Notes: generated by a model not told the origin, from the sequence alone. A stretch of 64,000 nt of DNA from Agapetus fuscipes (GCA_951799405.1 OX637343.1:8720524-8784523), one strand, 5' to 3'; shown: positions 17,600 to 29,039, numbered from the stretch's first letter. Program-made: numbers and translations.

Positions 17600-18825
17600 T
17601 CACTAAAATGTAGGTAAGTATACAAAATACTCGCAAAATTTTATTGTCTTTGGTAGTCGGCGCACGTATTACAACAGCCATAAAAGGAAAGCACATCCAC
17701 GTTCCAAATTTGAAAAAGGAAATACAAATGTTTTTATTTCGAGTTTCAAAAATTTCCAATGTACTTTGAATTTTATAATAAACACCGTTATTAAAACAAA
17801 ACTAGTTTTTACTAATGTTTTTATTTTATTTTATTTGTAAATATTTGCACAGTACTCACAAACTATTTTATTTATTTAAATTTATTCTTGAAATAATATC
17901 GCTTTAAAGCTGGTAGGTATTTATATTATTCAAATTTCGAATGTCATTGAAAATAAACAATCAAACGTCACTTATTCAAATAAGTAGGTATTATCCGCTT
18001 GACGTTGGCGCACTTGAAGATTCACCACGCTGAATTAACTGATTAAATGGCGGCCTATCTGTCAAAATCATGCTGCGGAACTGTATTTTCACAATTATTT
18101 AACTTCTATTTTTGTCCGAGATTAAGTAAACATTATGAAACACATTTTAAACGTCATTTTACTGGTTTTTAGCACGTCATGTGACAGCTCGGCGTCGCCA
18201 TGTTTATTTATCCGATGTGTGCGTTTGTTATTTATGTTTTTATTGTTGTTTTAGGTAATATTATTTTATAAACGCACCACGTCGCGAGTTTTGCGATAGA
18301 GACTGTGATGGGAAGGTAAAAAATAGCGACTTCTAGCGTGGGGAACCGGTCCGCACTGTTGTTTGTTAGAATCATTAGGAATTAGTTTGTAGGGAGACCA
18401 TTCGTTAAATAAAAGGGAGATAATAAATAGAGGTGATTCTATGAGATATCATTATGCAAATTTTGGTATAGGAGCAATATTTTCAGAACGGAAAATTTCA
18501 AATGATTTTTTGCTGTTAATTAATTTATAAAAAAAAAACAAAACTTACGTTACATTTGTTGCGTACTCCGGATACTCAAATATGTAAATGGAAGGGTAGT
18601 ATAATAGTTTTCTTGTTTAGCATTATTAAGTAGGTATGATAGAAAAAGACACGATTGATTCAAAAGAAAATCAACGTAAAATTCCTATGTTTATCTTGTT
18701 TAAAGTTAAGATGGAAATTATTAGACAGGGTTGATTAGTTTAACAAGGATTTTTGTTGTTTAGTATCTTTTGGAACATCAGCGTTCTTATAGTATTAGAA
18801 ATAAAATAACTACATACGTATCATG
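17600..18825. other. Intergenic, no gene seen
   Basis: AT-rich with no ORF or repeat I can name. A short GC-richer patch at 18180-18320 has no exon-like splice pair. Confidence 0.5.
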
Positions 18826-18827
18826 TA

Positions 18828-19084
18828 TGTTCCTTGACTTATAGGTTGTTATGCGGCTGACCACCCATAATATAAAAAATTGGTTCACTTTGCCAATGTC
18901 ACCCCTGTTTCAGGGAAGGACGGCAAGAGTTGCAAGGCTTATGTTCATTTGAGATTGGGTTTTTATATTGTAGGTCCACATGCGGCATGTGTTAGCGCGA
19001 AATTATACATTTCTGCTTGTGGGAATGCATTTAATTTAAATCTAAAATGATATATATCTTTGCAGCTTAGATTAGATTATATTA
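18828..19084 (+). repeat. Family C repeat, full length
   Basis: Starts TTCCTTGACTTATAGGTTGT, contains CACCCCTGTTTCAGGGAAGG, GGTCCACATGCGGCATGTGT, and ends CTTTGCAGCTTAGATTAGAT. One of the best preserved copies. Confidence 0.9.
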
Positions 19085-19139
19085 GAAAATTATAATAAAA
19101 ACCGACTGAAAAAATAGTAAAAACTTAGAATAAAACATG

Positions 19140-19440
19140 ACCTCACAAAAGGAGATGAATATTGCCAGTAAGATAGAACGATGTTGAAGCTAGAGCAGAC
19201 ACGAGAAGAACCAAACGACTACTCAGAGCATCCGAAATGAAAGTTCTTAGAATGATCATGGGCAGAGCATTGTGAGATCGCATCCGCAATGACTACATAA
19301 GAAAATCATGTGAAAAAGAGAACATGTTGAGATGAAGCAGACCCAGGAGGTGATTTTGGAGAGATCATGTACCTATCCAGAATGAGCATAGAATAATAGG
19401 TACCTATGTCAATGAGAATGAGTCATGAATGAATCGCATA
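19140..19440 (+). mobile_element. RTE-like LINE C-terminal fragment, decayed
   Basis: Plus-frame translation RTKRLLRASEMKVLRMIMGR, then DRIRNDYIRKSCEKENM, resembles the RTE/craTA-type C-terminus (E..ErRL..AEMRMLRW..G..R.DRIRNeyIR). Stop codons interrupt it, so it is dead. Similar fragments are at 53080-53340 and 53810-54078. Confidence 0.6.
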
Positions 19441-19709
19441 TATTCTAGCAAATGAGTTGCCCTGAAGACCTCCTAAAAGTTGGAAAGATAGCTGGACGTG
19501 CTTATCTTAAGGGTGCGCTCTCATGTTGCACCGCGCCGATAGCTGTCAAATTTGCGACCCGTTTCCCCCCAACCCCTTTTGCCTCAGACCGTATGGATTT
19601 AGCCCCACAAAATATGCTCGACTTGCTATTGCCGTTTGTAGATTTTTTTTACATACGACTTTTGTGAAACTCCCATCACGCAAAAAAAAAAAAAACACAA
19701 CTAAGCTAC

Positions 19710-20190
19710 ACATATAGTGTAACTTCTTGCCTGTGTTATCCCTGAAGGAGTCGCATGTGGCCATTCGGGACCTATTTATTTTTACAGGTAAGGGGGTCGG
19801 CCTTACAACAACCACTTTCAGTTGAAGTGGGGGTTTTCCAACTCCCGGGGGGGCTGGTTCTCATTTCTTGTGAAGGCTGAGTAGGTAAACCTTGAGATCG
19901 AACACTTGCTCTCGGCATGGAATGAAAGAATTCTACCATAATATATGAGCTATCGACCTTTTTACGAGCTTGATTTTTGTCGCTACAAAACGCCAATTCT
20001 CAAGCTAGACCCAGTTGCTGTAAGGCTGAATGGACGTGACCGGTCATTGGTAAAGGTTTTTGAATTTCTCAACCGAGCGAAGAGCAAATTTAAAAATATA
20101 AATGGTATATTTTTTGTGCTCCGCCGGGAATCGAACCCAAAACCTTCCCATTCAGAGTCTAAAGTGTTACCACTGAACTACGGACCGGCC
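19710..20190 (-). mobile_element. Dimeric SINE, B followed by A (minus strand)
   Basis: Minus strand: B head GGCCGGTCCGTAGTTCAGTG (20188-20169), box B GGGTTCGATTCCCGGCGGAG, B body, then CAAGCTCGTAAAAAGGTCGA joining directly into the A head ATAGCTCATATATTATGGTA (19953 downwards) and A body ending AAGAAGTTACACTATATGTG near 19712. Confidence 0.8.
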
Positions 20191-20424
20191 ACGATAGCCA
20201 TTATTTTGTGTGACCCTTTACTTTACTAGAAGAAATCAAGAAATCAAACTAATCTCTTTTTCACATTACTTAAAAACCTAATTGTTATACATATATGTAA
20301 ATGACGTGTTTTTGTAAACTGAAAAAGGAATATTGTAATTCAAAACTCATTAACGAAATACAGTAGTTCTTGATTTAAAACTGCTTGAAAATACAATTGA
20401 GGATCAAATACAATGTCTGTCACA

Positions 20425-20637
20425 GTATGAGGCTGACCACCCGTGCTGTAAAAATGGTTCACTTTGCCAATGTCACCCTTGTTTCAGGGAAGGACGGCAA
20501 GAGTTGCAGGGTGTACGTCCATTTGAGATTTGGCTTTTATGTTGAGGCATTTGCAAGCGCGAACTTGTACGTGTCTGGTTGTGAGACTGAATGTAATGTG
20601 AAACATATCTTTGCAATTTAGATTAGATTAGATTAGA
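20425..20637 (+). repeat. Family C repeat, 5'-truncated
   Basis: Begins at GTATGAGGCTGACCACCCGT and ends CTTTGCAATTTAGATTAGAT, with a (TTAGA)n tail at 20618-20637. Confidence 0.85.
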
Positions 20638-20989
20638 CAAAAAAATTATATTTTAATTTCATAATTCTTTTTCAATTCAAAAAGAGTTTCGGGGGAAATA
20701 ATAAAATCTGTGACTATACAGAGCCATTCAAATAAAAACCAGCATACCAGAAAACAAAAAAAAAACTGCAAGTGACTATAAGCTGCTATAAGCACATGAA
20801 AGTCATTATGTCAACAAACTGTAGACAAAGGTAGACAGGGTTTTCTAGGAATCAGCTTGTCGGACTTTTGTATTGTTACCTACTTTCTTTGTTGGTAATT
20901 CAAAAGACTCTACCTGAAGTCTATTATAGATGAGTCATATAGAATCAAAGGCGGCAATCTAAAAATATATTTATATATTATAGGATAGA

Positions 20990-21535
20990 CTGGTCCGTGT
21001 TCTAGTGATTAGCGCTCCAGACAAGGGTCGTGGTTCAAATCCCGACGGAGTAAAAAATAATATAATTTATATTATTTAAAACAGACCGGTCCGTAGTCCA
21101 GTGATAACACTTCGGACTCTGAATGGAAGTTTGTGGGTTCGAATGCCAGCGGAGCACAAAAAATATAGCGTTTGGCCAAATTTTACCAAATATACAAATT
21201 TGCTCTTCGCTGGGTTGAAAAATTCGTAAACCTTTACCAATGACCGGTCACCAAAGGGCCATCCACCCTTACAGCAACTGGGTCTTGCTTGAGGATTGGC
21301 GCCTTGTGGCGACGACCAAGCTCGTAAAAAGTCCAGTCGATAGCTCAGTTAATGGTAGAATGCTTGCATTATATACGGAGAGCAAGGGTTCAGTGTTTAT
21401 TTCAAGCCCAAAATACCGGCAAGGCTTACTCAGCCTTCACAAGAAATAAGAAACAATCCCCTCGGGAAATGGGAAACCTCCACTTCAACTAAAGGGGTTG
21501 GTGTGAGGCCGGCCCCCTTACCGCAACGCAACTAA
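20990..21535 (+). mobile_element. SINE cluster: solitary tRNA-like head plus B-A dimer (plus strand)
   Basis: 20990-21055 carries a B-like head alone (CTGGTCCGTGTTCTAGTGAT, GTGGTTCAAATCCCGACGGA). 21085-21320 is a full B unit (ACCGGTCCGTAGTCCAGTGA, GGGTTCGAATGCCAGCGGAG), joined by AGCTCGTAAAAAGTCCAGTC to an A unit starting GATAGCTCAGTTAATGGTAG and ending CCGGCCCCCTTACC at about 21520. Confidence 0.8.
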
Positions 21536-21900
21536 GCTACACATATAGTGTAACTTCCTGCCGCGTTATCTCCGAAGGGGTCGCATGGGGCGAGTTGAAC
21601 CTATTTATTTTACAGGTAAGGGGGCGGGGGGTGGAGGTTTCCCAGCTCCCGAGAGCGCTGGTACTCATTTATTGTGAAGGCTGAGTAAACCTTGCCGGTA
21701 TTTTATTTTGGGGTTTGAAATAAACACCGAAACGGGAAATCATTTCTGACACCCTCGGTGGGATTCGAACCCGAGCTTTCGGCATGGAATGCAAGCACTC
21801 TACCACCTGAGCTATCGACCTGTAAAAATAAATAGGTCCCGAATTGCCACATGCGACCCCTTCGGGGATAACGCGGGCAATAAGTTACACTATATGTGTT
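21535..21900 (-). mobile_element. SINE A inserted head-on, making a SINE A palindrome with 21340-21520
   Basis: Minus-strand A unit with head CGATAGCTCAGGTGGTAGAG (21819-21800), box B GGGTTCGAATCCCACCGAGG and body to 21535. 21823-21895 then holds the 3' end of another plus-strand A unit (AAATAGGTCCCGAATTGCCA, GACCCCTTCGGGGATAACGC). Thus A units face each other twice in 550 bp. Confidence 0.8.
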
Positions 21901-21999
21901 TGCTTAATTTCGTTCTTGTTTAATACATTCGTCGTTGGGTTAAAAAAATCATATATTTTTAACAAAGAATGAGAGTCAGAGTCAGGGTGTCATTGCCAT

Positions 22000-22165
22000 C
22001 ATAATTTCCCGTTTCGGTGTTTATTTCAAACCCACCGGCATGGCTTACTCAGAGTTATGTGAACCACCCTTGAGATAGCTGGAAAACCCCCACTTCAACT
22101 GAAGTGGTTGGAATAAGTTTACTATCGCCACTTCGGTGATAACGCTGCAAGAAGTTACACTACAA
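22000..22165 (+). mobile_element. SINE A, partial
   Basis: Head missing. Contains TTTCCCGTTTCGGTGTTTAT, CCACCGGCATGGCTTACTCA, GAAAACCCCCACTTCAACTG, GATAACGCTGCAAGAAGTTA. Confidence 0.7.
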
Positions 22166-22349
22166 ATTATATAAAGCTGAGTCGTATTTTTTTAGATGAA
22201 CATTGAGGAACAATTCCTTGACTTCGCGGTTTATACCTAAAGTTTGGGGGAAAAACCCTGTATGTTATGTACACGTATGTTATGTACTTACACGTATGTT
22301 TATGTTTTTCGAAAATAAATAAACAAATATTATATGCGGTATGCAATAT

Positions 22350-22577
22350 ATGGTAAGCGGCTGAACACCCATTCTGTAGAAAATGGTTCACTTTGCCAAT
22401 GTCAACCCTGTTTTAGGGAAGGTCGGCAGGAGTTGCAGGGTGTATGTTCATTTGAAATACGGGTTTTCTATTGAAGGTCCACATGCGGCATGTTTAAGCG
22501 CGAACTTGTACGTGTCTGCTTGTGAGAATGCATATAATGTGAATCCCCCAATGTAACATATCCTTGCAGCTTAGATA
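22350..22577 (+). repeat. Family C repeat
   Basis: TATGGTAAGCGGCTGAACAC to TATCCTTGCAGCTTAGATAA. The 5' 15 bp of the family are lost. Confidence 0.85.
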
Positions 22578-22784
22578 AGGTCACTTGGTAAGCATAAGTC
22601 ATAGAAAAATGACATTCAAAAATCGAGAAGCCTTTTTATCCTGGTAGGTAAAATTTGAACAAAGAACCATTGTTTAACATAATATCCTATTTCCATTGAA
22701 AGACATAATATTACAATAGTAAAATGATTTGCAAAACAATTTTTTTTTTGTCATAATCTGTATAATAATAATTATTCTTGTGAT

Positions 22785-23290
22785 GACTGGTCCGTAGTGC
22801 AAGTGGTAACGCTTCGGACTCGTAACTGAAAGGTTGTGGGTTCGAATCCCGGCGGAGGACAAAAAATATGCCATTTATATTTTCAAATTTGCTCTTCACT
22901 GGGTTGAAAAATTTATGAACCTTTACCCATGACCGGTAACCACAGCTCCATCCAGCCTTACAGCAACTGGGTCTTGCTTGAGAATTGACACTTTGTAGCG
23001 ACGACGACCAAGCTCGTAAAAAGGTCGATAGTTCAATTGGTAAAATGCTTGCATTCCATGCTGAGAGCAAGGGTTCGATCGCAAGGTTTACTCAGCCTTC
23101 ACAAGAAAGGAGAACCAGCCCCCCCGGGAGCTGGAAAACCCCTACTTCAATTGAAAGTGGTTGGTGTGAGGCCGGCCCCCTTACCTGTAAAAATAAATAG
23201 GTCCCAAATCGCCACATGCGACCCTTTCGGGGATAACGCAGGCAAGAAGTTACACCATATGTGCAGCTTAGTTGTGTTTATTCTAAAGTG
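22785..23290 (+). mobile_element. Dimeric SINE, B followed by A (plus strand), most complete copy
   Basis: B head GACTGGTCCGTAGTGCAAGT, box B GTGGGTTCGAATCCCGGCGG, body (GCTCTTCACTGGGTTGAAAA, CAGCAACTGGGTCTTGCTTG), then CCAAGCTCGTAAAAAGGTCG flows into A head ATAGTTCAATTGGTAAAATG, box B AGGGTTCGATCGCAAGG, and the A tail GGGGATAACGCAGGCAAGAA. An internal deletion removes the TTTCCCGTTTCGG part of A. Confidence 0.85.
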
Positions 23291-23449
23291 ATGCGAAACA
23301 CTCCTCAAGAGCCGAACTTGACCGTCGCTACGGAATGCACCTATTCTAAAGAAATATCCTATTACTGTGGAGCTGAAGGCTAAAAAAAAAAAAATTAGGC
23401 TGATTTATTTGATGAGCGCTGTTTTTGTGTAAATTATCTGTAAAAAATA

Positions 23450-23700
23450 AATTCCTTGACTTATAGGTTGGTATGAGGCTGACCCCCCATACTGTTAAAA
23501 ATGGTTCACTTTGCCAATGTCACCCCTGTTTCAGGAAAGGTCGGCAAGAGTCGCAGGGCTTATGTTCATTTGAGATTGGGTTTTTATACTGTAGGTCCAC
23601 ATGCAGCATGCGTGAGCGCGAAATTATGCGTGTCTGCTTGTCGGAATGCATTTAATATGAATCTCAAATGATACATATATTTGCAACTTAGATTTAGATG
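23450..23700 (+). repeat. Family C repeat, reference copy
   Basis: About 250 bp: TTCCTTGACTTATAGGTTGG, TATGAGGCTGACC, ACTGTTAAAAATGGTTCACT, TTGCCAATGTCACCCCTGTT, TCAGGAAAGGTCGGCAAGAG, GGGCTTATGTTCATTTGAGA, GGTCCACATGCAGCATGCGT, GTGTCTGCTTGTCGGAATGC, ATTTGCAACTTAGATTTAGA. No tRNA boxes, no ORF and no inverted ends; good copies end in short (TTAGA)n runs, which points to a retroposed SINE or LINE tail. I cannot name the family. More than 20 copies are in this window. Confidence 0.9.
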
Positions 23701-23744
23701 TGCGTTTTGAATCTATTTGAGCGCACATGAATTGTGAATCTTAA

Positions 23745-25310
23745 ATGTTAATAGTCATTTTCAGCACGACACATAATTGCTTTGATGATAAATTCCATGT
23801 TTCTAAAACATACTACAAAAATAAAGAAATTTTCCGACTTTACAGTTGTAATGCGTTCTTTTCCGTAATTTATATTTTAGATTATTATGTTTCAAAGCTC
23901 CAATCACAGCAGACGAGTGCATATGTTTTGTAATACACGTTGCCTTCAACCCATATGCTCTGCGTGTGTGAGGGAGAAGTACCGTGCGGTAGAGAGGTTG
24001 GACAAGCAAGCGGCACAGATCCCACGTCCGAGCCCCTTGAAGAACAAAGGGAAACTGATTCATTTTGAACAGAATTTTAAAGGTTTGCGAAATAAGGAAA
24101 AAACCCATGAAAAAAAATATTTCGACTATTTATTTTGTTGTTATAGGTTTAAAAAAGACTTTATCTACATGACTAGTTTTTCATTTATTTTTTTAAAACT
24201 TTAAATGTCGGAAAAAAACGTGTACGAAAAATACAAAAAAAAAAAAATTTTTGCAATATTCAAAAGGTAAAATATGGAAAGCAAAATCAAATTTCAAAAA
24301 AGTAATCTGATCATGCCTTCAACAAACTCTTTTAAATTTATTCTATCATAGAAAAAATTAAGATTTTTTTTTCGTTTTTGTAGGATATGCTTTTTAGCAA
24401 AGCTCTTTCCGCAACTAGCAAAAACAAGTCCCGATTAAGCTTTGATTTATATACGTAAATAATTTATTTGACTTTTGAAAAAAATATGATAAATAGTTTA
24501 AATGTTGATTAATCTTAGGTATATTTTTAAAATATTAATTTATGTCTTAATCATGCTCTAAAAAAATAAATGAAAACATACTTTAAAAAAAAAAATCTTG
24601 AATATGTGTGGATCGCACCCTTAACATCTATGAAATTTTTGTGAATCTCTGATCGAAAGTTCTTCGTCAAGAAAAATAATAAGACAGGTGTGTAAATTTT
24701 TCAATTATGCCAGAGACTTTGAAAGAAAATAAAAAATACACTAGGAGCTATTGTAAACCAACAATATTTTATGTGTGCTTCTTCTGAGAATGCCCATTTT
24801 CACGTAACATTTTCAATCAGTTCCAAGAATTAGTTTTGAAATGCTGGTCACAGCACGTATTTTGATGATCGCGCCTCCATACAGCCCCACACAGGCTCGG
24901 TAACTTAACAATAGAAAATAATAATATGTGTTTTTTTTATTGTATCGTGGCAACTCTGAGCATTCCATAGACTAAAATACATCGTATCTGGCACTGCGAG
25001 GTAAACGCATGTTTTTAATGTATTTTTTTTTTGCATTCAAGCATTTTTATCACCGTAACTTGAACTAGGCCAAATGTGTGATTTTTTGTGTTTGAATTAT
25101 TTTTCTAGAATAACCCTACTACGACAGGTCAAAGTCTAATAGTTGACAGTGTTGACTAATTAAAAAAAACATTGACTAATGCTGACAACTTATACCATAA
25201 GCAAATAGTTCCTCTTGGCAATGTGTTTAAAAAAAAATCAGGATAGAAGCCTCAAGATTTTCTTGAATTACTCATGACAGTGCAGTGTCTTCTATAATCT
25301 TCAATCTTAA
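23745..25310. other. AT-rich intergenic, no gene seen
   Basis: ORFs at 23803-24204 on both strands lack domain resemblance and overlap each other. Poly-A/poly-T runs dominate 24100-24610. Confidence 0.5.
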
Positions 25311-25317
25311 GTTGCAA

Positions 25318-25460
25318 ATATATGTATTGACATTAAAGGCTCATATTTCATGCACGCCCACAAGCAAATGCTGCATGTGTACCTACTTATAAAATAAGAC
25401 CCAAACCTGAAATAAATATTCTAAGCCCTGCAACTCTTACCGACTTTCCTTGAAAGCGGA
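25318..25460 (-). repeat. Family C repeat, partial
   Basis: Reverse orientation: GTTGCAAATATATGTATTGA, CACAAGCAAATGCTGCATGT, CCTGCAACTCTTACCGACTT. The 5' portion is lost. A stand-alone 5' fragment of the family is at 26033-26068 on the plus strand. Confidence 0.6.
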
Positions 25461-26479
25461 TGACAAAAATAAACCTATCTTTACATATTTATTAAATGGT
25501 TTGCTAGCTTGACACCATCCTATACGATCCATGGATCATTGTAATTTTTTGCGGGTTAGATTATGGTAGGTATATGTTTGCAGCTATTATTTGCTACTTT
25601 TTTGTATGGAAAATTCCCTTTTGACGCAGGATTAGCCGTTGATTTGCTGTGCGTGTGAATAACACTATTTAAGTTGGCATAACTGCTAGTCGTGATCTAT
25701 AATATTCCGAGTACAGAGCCGAAAATTACGAATCTGAGACCGTGGGACGCTCTGGGCCGACATTCTTGGAATGGGTATTGTTGGCGCGGGTACCTACCTG
25801 TTCTCACTAGCTGTAGTGCCAGTACATCCTCGGTCTCTCTCGGCCAACTGCCTGAGGAGGAGGTGACATCATCACCACCAATCATTATCACGAGGCTATC
25901 AATAATAGACACGAGAGAAGCTACTCTTAGTTTTAGATGTTTCTTTCATTCTCTCCAATGATGAGCCTTGTTTTTTTAAGAAAACCTGCATGAAAGACTC
26001 GTTTAGTTATTTTCTGGTTTGATTGGTTTATATTCCTTGACTTATAGGTCGGTATGAGGCTGACCAAAAGCGGCAATAGAGGATGTCTTTGAAAATAAGA
26101 TAAATGTATGAAAACACAGAAAATGTCTTTTTGTATTCCCCTGTATTTTTCTCATTCAAGGGAAAAATCTAAGTTTTCGCCTTTAGTCCTACACGATATA
26201 ATAACAACACGGTTAAAATTATGTTATGCTTTTTTCTATAACTTATAGGTACCTACTTTAAAGTAGGCATTGTTATTTTTTCTTAACAAGGAGGTACATT
26301 CTTTCCCTTTTACATTTATGACATTTCCGGTTACGCAGTTGGTAGCACGTAAGTAACGCAGCTTCCGGTGACGTTCCTGTCACATCCTGTGCGCGCCAAA
26401 ACAACAATATGCCATAGACAAAGCTATTATTTAGCATAATAATGACACATTGACGAAAGACTCGATAATGTATGTCTAT

Positions 26480-26721
26480 CGGGGCTGTTCTTAGACATTT
26501 TAGTCGTCCGTTGAGCCCACGCTTTGAGAAACTAATGTTGCATTTGTATGAACCTGCCAATCCAAGATGGCCGCAAGTGAACAGCTGATTAGTTTTCATT
26601 CAAATATTACCAAAATTCGGTAGATAAGAATGACCGTGATGATGAGACTTTCAGGCCAGGCATCATTAGTTTGTCAAAGCGTGGGATCAACCGATGGCTA
26701 AAATGTCTAAGAATAGCCCCG
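26480..26721. mobile_element. MITE with ~57-bp TIRs carrying a nested family D fragment; TAT flanks
   Basis: The left arm CGGGGCTGTTCTTAGACATT..GAGAAACTAATG (26480-26536) and right arm CATTAGTTTGTCAAAGCGTG..AAGAATAGCCCCG (26662-26721) are inverted copies, flanked by TAT on both sides. The interior 26540-26660 is family D sequence (CCAAGATGGCCGCAAGTGAA, CCGTGATGATGAGACTTTCA), known complete at 46743-46934. So a hAT-like sequence sits inside a different inverted-repeat element. Confidence 0.7.
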
Positions 26722-26817
26722 TATGAATGTTTTTTTTTCACTTTTAAAGGGTTCAAAGCGAAGCTTGAGCTGAATACAATCAAAGGCGGCAATCTACAAG
26801 CTTCATCAATCATTAGA

Positions 26818-26925
26818 CTGGTCGATAGCTCAGTTGGTACAGTGCTTGCATTCCATGCTGAGAGCTCGGGGGCGAATACCACCGAGGGTGTTAAAAATTA
26901 TTTCCAGCTTTGGTGTTAACTTCAA
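26818..26925 (+). mobile_element. SINE A, head fragment
   Basis: GGTCGATAGCTCAGTTGGTA, CAGTGCTTGCATTCCATGCT, a degraded box B, and ATTTCCAGCTTTGGTGTTAA. The rest is missing. Confidence 0.75.
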
Positions 26926-27414
26926 AACAAAAATCAAACTGACAGCTGAATAAGGAGTAGAGACAACTCTGCAGAGGCTTTGGCCACCTCATTATGGGAT
27001 ATGGCATAACTACTTTTTCCTTCATTACAAGGAGATTTTCGTTTAAAAATAAAGGTACCTACCTAAGAACACGTGTTAAATATTTTATCCTCAAGTATAC
27101 AAGACACTGGCGCTCCTGCTTTTCCCTGACAATCATCAGACAATGGTAAACTCAAAGTAAAATAAGAAAACAGTGAATAAGTTGAACATTTCTTCGTATT
27201 ACATATAATGTTGTCGTTGAGTACATACTGGTTGGTTCTTACATAACAACCTCTGGGATTGGTATATGTCTGTTATTCTGTCTATACAAAATGTGACATA
27301 AGAAGTATATTATGGAAGTATTTTGTATACTCGTTGGTATAACGCAACATCTCCTCTTATAGAAATACGTGTTTTTTTTTAAATCCACTCACTTTCTACG
27401 ACATTATCTATTTA

Positions 27415-27775
27415 ATCTAAGTTGTAAAGATACTAGTATATCTATTACTTATTAAAATTCACACTTGATGCACGTTAGCGAGCAAGCACGTGTTAGTTAA
27501 AATTAACACATTCTGAATATATATAAGTAAAATTAAACAGCGATTTTGTTCATATAAGTACATAATATTTTTTAAAGAGTTCTACAAAATTTCCGCTGAA
27601 ACATTTTATAAAAACACTCTGGTTTGACATGAATCTCAAACGAACGATAACTCTATAGCTTTCCGATAACTACTATCTAACAGTACCTACAGCTTTCCCT
27701 GAAAAGGGGTGGCATTGGCAAAAGTGAACCATTATTTTCCATTACCGTCGATCAGCCTCATACGAGTATCGAGCT
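27415..27775 (-). repeat. Family C repeat, strongly diverged
   Basis: Fragments in reverse order: TAATCTAAGTTGTAAAGATA, GATGCACGTTAGCGAGCAAG, GGGGTGGCATTGGCAAAAGT, GATCAGCCTCATACGAG. Interrupted by about 120 bp of unrelated AT-rich sequence. Confidence 0.5.
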
Positions 27776-27959
27776 ATTACCTACATAGTTAAAGAACAAA
27801 ATAAAAAAGAGTAGTATACTTAAAATATATGCAAAAAAATATCTGTAGGTAAAACATTTTTTTGATTAGAAGGTTTTGTTTTAAATCACATATTAAAATA
27901 AGCTAACCGAAACGTCAAAAATGGCATTTAGCATAGACGAAAATTGTCAATTTATTGCC

Positions 27960-28630
27960 GTAGAGCGGAGGCCTCCAAACTACGGCCCGCAGGCAAAATG
28001 CGGCCCGCGAAATGACTTAGTTAGACGCCAATAAAAAAGTTTTTTAGAAATTGAAAATGTAAATACCGGCTGCGTGAACTTTTATTTATGGTTAGGTTTA
28101 AGTTAGAATTACGGTCGTTTGACATTTTGACAATTATATTATTTTTTTAAAACTGAACAATTTTAAAACTTAATTTAAATCGGATATTTACAGGTAACAT
28201 AGTACCATCTAGTGATGTGGAATACAAACAAGATGAAAGTGGTATGTGTAACAGACCAAAACATAATTACTACCTTCGTTCGAAGGTAGGCAGTGATTTG
28301 TGACAAATGTTTTTTCAAATTCAGTTCATCCTCAGTCGCCGTACAGAGAGGATGTTCTCCTGAAGACGTCGGCTACGTCGCTGACGAAACGTCGAGAATG
28401 ATGTAAGTTCTCTCTAAACGGTTCGTTAAATATCCGATTTAAATTAAGTTTTAAAATTGTTCAGTTTTATTTATGAGTAAAAATAGACTGGAAATGCTTA
28501 ACAACACTGTTTTCAAGTGTAAAATTAAAAAAAAAATCCACCCTGGGGGACAAATCACCAAGACCCTACCCTGTTGGCCCGCATATTATTTCAAAACGGC
28601 CCTTTGCTAAAATAGCTTGGAGGCCCCTGC
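27960..28630. mobile_element. hAT-like MITE (end CAGGGGCCTCCAAGC) split by a foldback element
   Basis: Left end GGAGGCCTCCAAACTACGGC and right end CTAAAATAGCTTGGAGGCCC CTG are inverted; CCGTA follows and precedes the ends, suggesting a partly decayed 8-bp target duplication (CCGTAGAG / CCGTATAA). Interior sequence GGCCCGCAGGCAAAATGCGG is typical of hAT-derived MITEs. The element 28149-28468 is inserted inside. Confidence 0.65.
28149..28468. mobile_element. Foldback element with perfect 42-bp TIRs and a hammerhead-like motif
   Basis: Left arm AAAACTGAACAATTTTAAAA..GGATATTTA (28149-28190) is the exact reverse complement of 28427-28468. Between them, at about 28358-28397, lies CTGAAGACGTCGGCTACGTC, GCTGACGAAACGTCGAG: a CTGA-AGA core, a stem GTC..GAC and GAAAC. 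A GAGA..TCTC hairpin precedes it. No ORF. Nested in the hAT-like element 27960-28630. Confidence 0.75.
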
Positions 28631-29039
28631 CGTATAAAATATCTATGATTTATTTTCACGGTTGGCCACCCTGGTAGGTATGTATTTTTTTTGTGATCGG
28701 CGTTTAATTTGAAATTGGAACGAGAGTTTTTTCGGTAAATTGGCGTGGAAATCCAAATAGTCTCGCAATTGTTAAAACAATCAGAACCTTGATCAAATAA
28801 TTCAATTGAAAAAAAAAACAAAAAAAAATGCAACCTAGACAGGTAATGAATGCATTTGAATAAACCGAGTTTGCATAATGGAGTCCGCGCATTTAAAATA
28901 TACCTGGGCTGAATGACATCACAGATTGCCGCTAAAGGCAACTAAGTTCTACATTATAGTTAAACTACGTATCGCTCTTTGTACAATTATTAAAAATAAA
29001 TTAAATGGGCAAATATTGTTAGTGGAGAATCTTAGTGTT

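Noticed and set aside
17373..17759. 128-codon minus-strand ORF overlapping the 55-codon candidate
   Set aside because: Different frame; the N-terminal part is AT-rich and the shared part is less protein-like than the short ORF.
21770..21822. Functional tRNA genes at sites with GGTTCGAATCC boxes (many places)
   Set aside because: Each is followed by a repeated SINE body and lacks a complete acceptor stem, so they are SINE heads, not tRNA genes.
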